Made by a program: the position numbers and the translations under genes. DNA of 12,513 bases, taken from Bdellovibrio sp. GTDB taxonomy: Bacteria; Bdellovibrionota; UBA1018. The DNA lies in NCBI GenBank assembly GCA_016213345.1, contig JACRAO010000238.1:1-12513 (forward strand). The letters are read 5' to 3'. Under the pieces are notes generated by a model. It saw only the letters and a program-made list of their open reading frames with translations, made no database searches and was not told the origin of the DNA. Positions within the stretch are counted from its first letter, which is position 1. Every line of letters starts with the position of its first letter. This document shows positions 7,256 through 12,513 of the stretch, piece by piece.

Positions 7256-7519
7256 TTATCTTCGTTTGCTAAGCTGGCCTAATATTTCCATTACATTTTG
7301 ATTGCCAAACGGATTGCCTCCACGTGCTCCAGACATCATTTGAGTCATTTCTTTCATCTGGCTCTCCATATGTGCCATGCCATCTTTAAAGTTTTTTGCT
7401 CCAGGAAAAGCCATTTTTAACATTTGCTGACTAACTTGCTTCAATTTAATAAAAGCAAAAATATTTACTGTTGTTAATATGCCAACTAAAATCCAACTAA
7501 AGGTCATCCAAAAAGACAT
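7256..7519 (-). CDS. small membrane-anchored protein of unknown function
   Basis: An 87-residue protein. Residues 4-24 form a single hydrophobic membrane segment. It is followed by a Lys-containing, Met-rich helical stretch (M-A-H-M-E-S-Q-M-K-E-M-T-Q-M-M) that looks amphipathic, then a Gly/Asn-rich hinge (G-A-R-G-G-N-P-F-G-N) and a basic end, Q-L-S-K-R-R. I do not recognise the family. The coding call is supported by an excellent Shine-Dalgarno (AAGGAG, 7534-7529), 9 bases before the ATG. It lies 40 bases downstream of the HD-GYP-like pair on the same strand, so it is probably in that operon. Topology by the positive-inside rule would put the C-terminal helix in the cytoplasm, where it could contact the signalling proteins; that is inference. 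Confidence 0.7.
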   Translation of the reverse strand: MSFWMTFSWILVGILTTVNIFAFIKLKQVSQQMLKMAFPGAKNFKDGMAHMESQMKEMTQMMSGARGGNPFGNQNVMEILGQLSKRR

Positions 7520-7559
7520 AAGTCATCTCTCCTTATAGAAGGATAAGTGATAACACAGT

Positions 7560-8954
7560 TTAGTGAGTTTTTTTAGGAAAAAATGCGCTTCTAAATGCGT
7601 AGACAATTTGTCTTGAAAAATTTGGGAAAATTTTTCTTTCAAGCTGTTGTAACAAATTGTCTTGTGACTCTGATTCAACATTGATTTGAATTATTTTCTG
7701 AAACTCATCCGATATGCCAACAATTTCAGAAATTTTATTTATTTTATGATTATTTTTTACATCAGGAAACCCTTTGCCGTTTATGCGCATATGGTGTTGT
7801 TCGATTGCTTGCAAAACGGTTGGATGAGTTCCTCTTATGTTGCTTAAAATTTTTGCTCCTAGTCCAGGATGCGTTCGATACTGTGTTAACTCGTCTTTTG
7901 TCATTTTGTTTTCGTCTTCATGTCTGATATTTTCTGAAAGTTGACAAAGCCCAATGTCATGCAAAAGGCTTGCAAGCCCGACAATTTGCACTGGCTGATC
8001 CATTTGTATTTCTAGCTCTTTTAATAACAAGCAAGCAATTGCGCTAGTGCCTGCAGCATGTTCATAAGCGGCTATATCATTCATAAGACTCTGAAAAGTA
8101 TCTTCACTTTGTAACCCTATTTGTGCAGTCAGATCTTGTACATTTTTTACAAATTTTGTAGCATATTGTAAATTTACTTCGCTAATGCCTTGATTTTGAA
8201 AAAACTTGAATGTCTCCTCTCCTTGATTTAATGTTTGAGATGTTTTGATCTCTAGAGAAACGTTATTTCTTTGCAAAAGAGCGGTAGTAATATGATCACA
8301 GTACTTAAGATAAACCTGTTGAATTTCTTTTTTAATATAGAAATACGTTATACCTTTGTTAAGATAGGTTGTTAATCGCTCTGGCGTAAAAGCATCACCA
8401 GCTTGTAACAATTTTATGTACCGACCTGAAGAAAGCCTTACATAAACGTCAAAAAAAGACTTACTACCTGATAAAAAATCATCAGCTCTTATTGGAGTAA
8501 AATTAGGATCGCTGGTTAAAACTTCTTGCCCTATTTGGTCCCGATTGTTTTTTGCAGATTCGATAGCAGCTTTCGAATCAAAATGAATCAAAATTGGAGA
8601 TAGTAATTCAACCATATCCTTTAACTGAATCGGTTTTTGTAAAACACTTCGAACCCCAATTTTTTTAAGCTCACTATGAGAGAGATCTAGTTTTGTCTCT
8701 TTATCCATCAGCATATAAATTGGCGTTATAGGGCGATGTATTAATGCACTTTTAATTACTGAAAGTCCACTTGGTGATGCAATTTGTGGATTTACAAAAA
8801 TCCCATATAGTGTTTCTTTTTTTGCAGAAATAAAAAGCTGAGCTTCTTTTCCAGTTTCTGCGAACTTTATTTTAAATTGTCTTGAATAGTGCTCTTGTTG
8901 AATTGTTTCTAAAAACTTCTTATCTTGATCTACTATTAAAATATATGGTTCCAT
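7560..8954 (-). CDS. pseudo-receiver/HD-GYP-like signalling protein (downstream paralog)
   Basis: 464 residues in three parts. Residues 1-120 look like a response-regulator receiver, with acidic pair D9/D11 and the conserved K107 in Q-K-P-I, but the phosphoacceptor position is Asn (F-V-N-P, N55), so phosphorylation is unlikely. Residues about 148-225 form a module shared with the neighbour (F-X-D-V-Y-V-R-L, Q-A-G-D-A-F, Y-C-D). Residues about 260-460 are an HD-GYP-type domain: H299, H332-D333 in H-D-I-G, a later T-H-P, H387-H388, and G-F-P at 395-397 instead of G-Y-P. The usual H-H-E-x-x-D-G reads H-H-M-R-I-N-G, so the Glu and Asp are replaced. HD-GYP domains hydrolyse cyclic-di-GMP at a metal centre; metal ligands appear kept but activity is uncertain. 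The gene starts 2 bases after its paralog's stop. Confidence 0.88.
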   Translation of the reverse strand: MEPYILIVDQDKKFLETIQQEHYSRQFKIKFAETGKEAQLFISAKKETLYGIFVNPQIASPSGLSVIKSALIHRPITPIYMLMDKETKLDLSHSELKKIGVRSVLQKPIQLKDMVELLSPILIHFDSKAAIESAKNNRDQIGQEVLTSDPNFTPIRADDFLSGSKSFFDVYVRLSSGRYIKLLQAGDAFTPERLTTYLNKGITYFYIKKEIQQVYLKYCDHITTALLQRNNVSLEIKTSQTLNQGEETFKFFQNQGISEVNLQYATKFVKNVQDLTAQIGLQSEDTFQSLMNDIAAYEHAAGTSAIACLLLKELEIQMDQPVQIVGLASLLHDIGLCQLSENIRHEDENKMTKDELTQYRTHPGLGAKILSNIRGTHPTVLQAIEQHHMRINGKGFPDVKNNHKINKISEIVGISDEFQKIIQINVESESQDNLLQQLERKIFPNFSRQIVYAFRSAFFPKKTH

Positions 8955-8956
8955 TT

Positions 8957-10384
8957 TTATGCCATTGCCTTAGTGGAAACAGATGTCTGTTCCTCAGGAA
9001 AAAAAACACTTCTAAAAGCCTCGATTACTGGGTTAGAAAACCCTTCAAATACTGTAGCCTCCATAATTGCTAAAACATTCAGACTTGGGTTTTCTTTTAA
9101 TTTTTTAATCATTTTGCAAAGTTCATCACATATACCAATAATCTCAGCAACTCGATTTATGTACCCGGCGCCTAATCTCAAAGGGAAACCTTTCTTATTT
9201 CTTCTCTCGTGGTGCTGCGCTATAGCTTGAATTACGACCGGATCAATTCCTCTAATCGCAGATAACATTTCTGAACCAACAATGGGATGAGTGTGAAACA
9301 AAGTTATTTGTTGTGCTGTCATTTTTGAAACATCTTCATCACGTAGTAATGGGTCCATTTTGTATAGCCCGATATCATGAAAAAGGGCAGCCAACCCAAT
9401 AACTTTGGTGGGGTGGGTAGCAGCAATTTTCATTGGATTAATCAAGAGAGACGCAATCATAGCAGTGCTTACACCGTGTTCATACATTTCTAAATCAACA
9501 AGAAAAGATTTTACAAAATCGTTATTTGATTCCAATTTCAGTTTTTCTGACAAGACTTGAACATTATTTACAAAACTTTTTGCATATTCTAAATTGTTTT
9601 CATTAATTCCATGATTTTTTAAAAAATTCATTGCTTCTTGACCGTGATTTAAGGTCTGCTTGATTTTAACTTCGATACCTATTTTTTTATTTTTTAAAAT
9701 AGATGACGCGATTTGATCACAATAAGTTAGATATCCCTCTTGTGCTTCTTTTCTTAAATAAAAAAATTCTACACCCTTTTGTAAATAATGGGCCACTCTG
9801 TATGGATCAAAAACATCTCCGGCTTGAACTATTTTTACATAATGATTAGTATTCAATCTTACATAAATATCAAAAAAGGATTTAGCTCCACAAAGATAAT
9901 CTGTCGCGTAAATAGAGGTAAATTCACTATCATTAACTTCGATTTCCTGTCCAATTTGATCCTTATTTAGTTTGGCATCCTCAAGTGCAGCTCCTTGATT
10001 AAAAAAAATAGAATGAGGGGTAATTAGTTTAGCGATAGTAGAATAATTAATGGGTTTATGTATTATTTTCTGGACTCCCAGTTTCTTTAATTCTTCTTCT
10101 TTAAAAGAAATAGATTCATCTGCAATTATATAAATAGGCAATGCAGGTCTATAAAAATGAGAAAACCTGATAACAGAAAATCCATGCGGATTTGTAATAT
10201 TAGGATTGACAAATATACCTGCAAAATGGTTTTTTGAATTAGCAATCAATAATTGAGCATCTTTGCCACGTGTAGCAAAAATAGGTTGGATAGATTGTGT
10301 TTCCGCCTCAGTTTTTATTTTGTTAATAAAATTTGTGTCGGAGTCTACAATAAGCGGTGGACGTGGTTTCTTAATTAATTCCAT
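8957..10384 (-). CDS. pseudo-receiver/HD-GYP-like signalling protein (upstream paralog)
   Basis: 475 residues with the same architecture as the next gene. The receiver-like part (about 1-125) has D14/D16 and K110, but Asn (N60) at the phosphoacceptor site. The shared middle module (about 150-235) carries F-F-D-I-Y-V-R-L and Q-A-G-D-V-F. The HD-GYP-type domain has H303, H336-D337 in H-D-I-G, T-H-P, H391-H392-E393, and G-F-P at 399-401. The D-G before it reads N-K, so the pair differs in which residues are lost: this copy keeps the HHE glutamate, the other does not. HD-GYP proteins normally degrade cyclic-di-GMP. Unconventional members without the tyrosine are known in Bdellovibrio. A strong Shine-Dalgarno (GGAG, 10394-10391) precedes the ATG. 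It is probably the first gene of a three-gene unit. Confidence 0.88.
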   Translation of the reverse strand: MELIKKPRPPLIVDSDTNFINKIKTEAETQSIQPIFATRGKDAQLLIANSKNHFAGIFVNPNITNPHGFSVIRFSHFYRPALPIYIIADESISFKEEELKKLGVQKIIHKPINYSTIAKLITPHSIFFNQGAALEDAKLNKDQIGQEIEVNDSEFTSIYATDYLCGAKSFFDIYVRLNTNHYVKIVQAGDVFDPYRVAHYLQKGVEFFYLRKEAQEGYLTYCDQIASSILKNKKIGIEVKIKQTLNHGQEAMNFLKNHGINENNLEYAKSFVNNVQVLSEKLKLESNNDFVKSFLVDLEMYEHGVSTAMIASLLINPMKIAATHPTKVIGLAALFHDIGLYKMDPLLRDEDVSKMTAQQITLFHTHPIVGSEMLSAIRGIDPVVIQAIAQHHERRNKKGFPLRLGAGYINRVAEIIGICDELCKMIKKLKENPSLNVLAIMEATVFEGFSNPVIEAFRSVFFPEEQTSVSTKAMA

Positions 10385-10406
10385 TTACTTCTCCAAAGCG
10401 ATGCTC

Positions 10407-10433
10407 AATATAACTTCGGAATAAAACACTCAA
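10407..10433 (-). promoter_or_regulatory. candidate promoter for the HD-GYP-like operon
   Basis: Reading the minus strand, TTGAGT (10433-10428) and TATATT (10412-10407) are separated by 15 bases. They lie about 23 bases before the start codon of the upstream HD-GYP-like gene, so the leader would be very short but would still contain the Shine-Dalgarno. The -10 matches the sigma70 consensus at five of six positions; the -35 is weaker and the spacing is short. Confidence 0.35.
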
Positions 10434-10465
10434 CTCTAAAATAGTTGTATTTTGTTTCAGTCATT

Positions 10466-10494
10466 TTTGACACAGGTCAAATTTGCCTGATAAT
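10466..10494 (+). promoter_or_regulatory. near-consensus sigma70-type promoter overlapped by an FNR/CRP-like palindrome
   Basis: TTGACA (10467-10472) is a perfect -35 hexamer. Sixteen bases later GATAAT (10489-10494) matches the -10 consensus at five of six positions. The -35 lies inside the inverted repeat TTTGAC-ACAG-GTCAAA (10466-10481): six-base half sites with a 4-base spacer. The TTGAC-N4-GTCAA form is typical of FNR/DNR-type regulators of the CRP family. An activator normally sits further upstream, so a site here would more likely repress. Transcription would start near 10501, giving the delta-60 lipoprotein mRNA a leader of about 150 bases. The regulator is not in the window. A second, weaker pair, TTGTAT (10539-10544) and TACTAT (10562-10567) with 17-base spacing, lies closer to the gene. 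Confidence 0.5.
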
Positions 10495-10649
10495 TTTAGA
10501 CAAACATTAACAAGTTTTGTTGTATTTTTTTACACATCTTGTATTTATTAAAATCAAGAGATACTATTAATATTACGAAGATTCTTTTGCTGAACGTATG
10601 TTACGAAAAAGAACGATTAAAATAGTAAAGCTTTAGAGCTTAGTTGGCG

Positions 10650-11504
10650 ATGAGAAAGAAGACTATTATGGATTTAAAAAAATACTTTTTTTACCTGGGC
10701 TTTTTTAGCGGTATATATCTGCTATTATTAACTGGATGTTTCGAAGATAACTCTACAACTGCCCCTTTTTTGCAAACAGCCACGCCGCTGCCAGCAACAG
10801 GCTCAACTAATGTGGCCAGCGGCTCTAACAACGATAGTTCTATTGTACAACTAGAATTGAATGGCCCAATACGCATAGTTCGCATGCAACCAGATAATAA
10901 ACGGCTTGTGGGTGGTGACTTTACAACTCCTAGTTATTTTGGAAGGTTTGAAGCAACCGGAATCATAGACCAAGAGTTTCAAAAAAATATAGACCGTGGT
11001 CCAAATGCACCCGTGCATACAATAGAGCTACAAAATGACGGAAAAATATTATTGGGAGGAGAATTTACAGAATTCAATGGCATACAAGTTGGCCGCATTG
11101 CACGCTTGAATGCAGATGGCACGTTTGATGAAAGTTTTGTTGTAGATGCTACAACTGCAAAAACTCGCTTTGGGTTTGATGACAGAGTGTCAACAATTAA
11201 AATCCAACCAGATGGCAAGATAGTAGTTGGTGGAAATTTTTATCACTTTGCAGATAGCGAAACCACTTATCAAAGTGTAAGAATTTATAGACTGAATAGT
11301 GATGGATCGCCTGATACAAATTTTGGTACTCCGACACCGACTCCAATACCGACACCGACTCCAACACCGACACCGACTCCAATACCGACACCGACTCCAA
11401 CACCGACACCGACTCCAACACCGACTCCAACACCGACACCGACACCGACACCGACTCCAACACCGACACCGACTCCAACCAAGGTGCATAAAAAGGATAA
11501 ATAA
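10650..11504 (+). CDS. delta-60 repeat lipoprotein with C-terminal Pro-Thr tract
   Basis: 284 residues from ATG 10650. A lipoprotein signal peptide (basic n-region, hydrophobic core, lipobox L-T-G-C) places the lipidated cysteine at C30. It is followed by a Thr/Ser/Ala/Gly-rich linker to about residue 72. Three delta-60-type repeats follow, at about 73-121, 122-179 and 180-226. Signatures are I-Q-P-D-G-K-I-V-V-G-G-N-F and R-L-N-(A/S)-D-G-(T/S)-x-D. Such repeats are predicted to form beta-propeller blades and occur in surface proteins of myxobacteria and relatives. Residues 227-276 are almost pure Pro-Thr with two Ile, ending in a basic K-V-H-K-K-D-K tail. TTG 10644 and ATG 10668 are alternative starts; no start has a strong Shine-Dalgarno. 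Function is unknown; an envelope or surface display role is inferred. A paralog follows 3 bases later. Confidence 0.8.
   Translation: MRKKTIMDLKKYFFYLGFFSGIYLLLLTGCFEDNSTTAPFLQTATPLPATGSTNVASGSNNDSSIVQLELNGPIRIVRMQPDNKRLVGGDFTTPSYFGRFEATGIIDQEFQKNIDRGPNAPVHTIELQNDGKILLGGEFTEFNGIQVGRIARLNADGTFDESFVVDATTAKTRFGFDDRVSTIKIQPDGKIVVGGNFYHFADSETTYQSVRIYRLNSDGSPDTNFGTPTPTPIPTPTPTPTPTPIPTPTPTPTPTPTPTPTPTPTPTPTPTPTPTPTKVHKKDK
11331..11480 (+). repeat. 150-bp coding minisatellite (Pro-Thr tract)
   Basis: Eight adjoining units that read in frame from position 11331. The basic unit is 18 bases, ccg-aca-ccg-act-cca-a(c/t)a, encoding P-T-P-T-P-(T/I). Unit lengths in order are 18, 18, 18, 18, 18, 12, 30 and 18. 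Units 1-2 and 3-4 are identical 36-base pairs (Ile-ending then Thr-ending). The shorter and longer units differ by whole hexamers, so all length changes keep the frame. The tract is much richer in GC than its surroundings. Its repetitiveness keeps several other reading frames open, producing spurious His-Arg-, Val-Gly- and Cys-Arg-rich frames that should not be annotated. Confidence 0.95.
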
Positions 11505-11507
11505 AAT

Positions 11508-12275
11508 ATGAAAAACCCACAAATAATTTTAAGTTTTATAAACATGGTAAAAAATACAGATCACCGCATACGCTTCATAGTAGGCACTATTAGTATTGGC
11601 TTAATAATCGTAGGCATTCGTTTGGTTGCATATCAAATCGATCCTGATGATGAAGTTCTATCCGTAGGCGTTCAATCTACTGGAAAAATTGTTTTAGCCG
11701 GAAAATTCAGAAATGATTACATATCCAGAAGAAATGCAGATGGCACAAACGATGCGGATTTTGCAAAAAATTGGTTAATTGGCGGTTTTAATGCCCCAGT
11801 TCACAAGATTGTTATCGAAAAATCTGACGACTATACAAAACATGACCGCATTATTGCGGTAGGTCAATTTACCAATTTTGATGATGCAGTTGTCGGATAT
11901 ATAGCAAGACTAGATAAAGACGGCAACCTTGACCGTGATTTTGCTAACAATATAGGAACTGGATTTGATAATACTGTGCACACAGTTTCTATACAACCAA
12001 ATGGCAAAATACTTGTTGGTGGAGATTTTACTTCTTTTAATGGCACAAAGGTAAGTTTTTTAGCAAAACTAAATCCAGATGGAACCTTGGATTCTACCTT
12101 TAATGAAGGAGATGGATTTGATCTACCAGTCTACACTATAGATTTTATTCAAGAAAGCCAGATCTTAGTTGGCGGTGAATTTAGATATTACAACAATAGT
12201 CGTGTTTCTAATTTTGTAGAACTCGATGAAACTGGAAAAAGAAATCCGGCTTCTGATTTAAAAATAATTAATTAA
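11508..12275 (+). CDS. membrane-anchored delta-60 repeat protein
   Basis: 255 residues. A short N-terminal polar part is followed by one membrane segment (about residues 23-41, after H-R-I-R) that would act as an uncleaved signal anchor; no lipobox is seen. Four delta-60-type repeats follow, at about 50-97, 98-156, 157-207 and 208-251. The clearest is the third, I-Q-P-N-G-K-I-L-V-G-G-D-F-T with L-N-P-D-G-T-L-D-S-T-F; the last is degenerate. The first repeat is short, as in the preceding protein, and both are followed by N-A-P-V-H, so the two genes look like tandem duplicates. AAGGA (11493-11497) lies 10 bases before the ATG, inside the end of the upstream gene, which stops 3 bases before this start. 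An internal ATG at 11544 is a less likely start because it lacks a Shine-Dalgarno. Function is unknown. Confidence 0.8.
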   Translation: MKNPQIILSFINMVKNTDHRIRFIVGTISIGLIIVGIRLVAYQIDPDDEVLSVGVQSTGKIVLAGKFRNDYISRRNADGTNDADFAKNWLIGGFNAPVHKIVIEKSDDYTKHDRIIAVGQFTNFDDAVVGYIARLDKDGNLDRDFANNIGTGFDNTVHTVSIQPNGKILVGGDFTSFNGTKVSFLAKLNPDGTLDSTFNEGDGFDLPVYTIDFIQESQILVGGEFRYYNNSRVSNFVELDETGKRNPASDLKIIN

Positions 12276-12283
12276 AGGCTTTT

Positions 12284-12513
12284 ATGGGGATAACAAAGGG
12301 GACAGAAAAAGAAAGTCAATTACCAGAACGCGAAGCATATGAGACAAAACTAAATACGCTTGCAGATTTGGCTGTTTTAGATCGATCCATTATCACCATA
12401 CCAATGTATTTTTTGCTTTTAACTGCTATTTTATTAGCAACTCCTATCTCAAGACGTTTTCCCAAGGAAATGGCATGTTTCGCAGTTTTTACAATTATTT
12501 TATGTGTAGCCAG
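12284..12513 (+). CDS. N-terminus of a membrane protein, possibly a sensor (partial)
   Basis: An open frame from ATG 12284 runs off the window end after 76 codons. TAAAGG with AAGG at 12275-12278 gives a good Shine-Dalgarno 5 bases before the ATG. The first 35 residues are polar and charged. Two hydrophobic segments follow, around residues 36-55 and 63 to the end, separated by the short basic loop S-R-R-F-P-K-E. A polar cytoplasmic N-terminus followed by a string of membrane segments fits the sensor part of a histidine kinase or diguanylate cyclase, but the enzymatic part is not visible and this is a guess. It starts 8 bases after the delta-60 gene ends and is probably cotranscribed with it. 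Confidence 0.65.
   Translation, partial: MGITKGTEKESQLPEREAYETKLNTLADLAVLDRSIITIPMYFLLLTAILLATPISRRFPKEMACFAVFTIILCVA

Larger units (their letters stand above)
10385..10643. other. divergent intergenic region
   Basis: About 260 bases of non-coding, AT-rich DNA between the HD-GYP-like operon and the delta-60 genes. It holds the promoter candidates listed separately. I found no open frame with a ribosome binding site and no convincing terminator or riboswitch fold. The long stretch 10500-10640 would be mostly 5' leader if the 10466-10494 promoter is used. Confidence 0.6.

Noticed and set aside
7238..7269. GCAAA/TTTGC stem as a bidirectional terminator
   Set aside because: The stem is short and AT-rich, the loop is long, and no T run follows.
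11331..11480. CRISPR array or direct-repeat integration site
   Set aside because: Units adjoin without spacers and keep the reading frame; this is a coding minisatellite.
11190..11545. Several overlapping open frames on both strands through the Pro-Thr tract (Val-Gly, Cys-Arg and His-Arg rich)
   Set aside because: They exist only because the short repeat lacks stop codons in most frames; the delta-60 lipoprotein frame is the one supported by signal peptide and homology-type motifs.
10650..12275. A single delta-60 gene broken by a frameshift in the repeat tract
   Set aside because: Unit lengths are all multiples of 6, the first frame ends after the tract in an ordinary stop, and the second has its own Shine-Dalgarno and membrane anchor.

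Overview
This is an AT-rich bacterial window with compact genes on both strands. It suggests a free-living or predatory Gram-negative bacterium: there are lipoprotein signal peptides, a leucine-degradation acyl-CoA carboxylase, tandem HD-GYP-type signalling proteins and delta-60 repeat proteins. That combination fits the Bdellovibrionota/Myxococcota side of the former Deltaproteobacteria. The placement is inferred from gene content and composition; no rRNA or other phylogenetic marker is present.

Layout. (1) Positions 1-1095, minus: a GT-C-like multi-membrane protein, cut by the window start. It follows the carboxyltransferase gene (1115-2698, minus) after 19 bases. (2) An 85-bp divergent promoter region separates that gene from a tight plus-strand cluster: a 3-methylglutaconyl-CoA hydratase-like crotonase, a biotin carboxylase/BCCP subunit, a PlsC-type acyltransferase, an orphan lipoprotein, and a secreted 12-cysteine protein. 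Junctions in this cluster overlap or nearly abut. (3) Convergent to it, a minus-strand unit of two tandem paralogous pseudo-receiver/HD-GYP-like proteins and a small Met-rich membrane protein. (4) A 260-bp divergent intergenic region with a near-consensus sigma70-type promoter overlapped by an FNR/CRP-family-like palindrome. (5) Two tandem plus-strand delta-60 repeat proteins. The first is a lipoprotein ending in a Pro-Thr tract encoded by a 150-bp minisatellite; the second is membrane anchored. (6) The start of another membrane protein, cut by the window end.

How they work together. The two carboxylase subunits and the hydratase would carry out consecutive steps of leucine catabolism: 3-methylcrotonyl-CoA to 3-methylglutaconyl-CoA to HMG-CoA. 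Isovaleryl-CoA dehydrogenase and HMG-CoA lyase are not in the window. The HD-GYP pair probably belongs to cyclic-di-GMP signalling, but both proteins have lost the receiver phosphoacceptor and have altered GYP motifs, so they may sense or bind rather than act as ordinary phosphodiesterases. The delta-60 pair looks like a cell-envelope or surface module. I see no CRISPR array, transposase, tRNA, rRNA or phage gene. The best candidates for new biology are the delta-60/minisatellite pair, the tandem pseudo-receiver HD-GYP pair, and the carboxylase alpha subunit with almost no BT domain.
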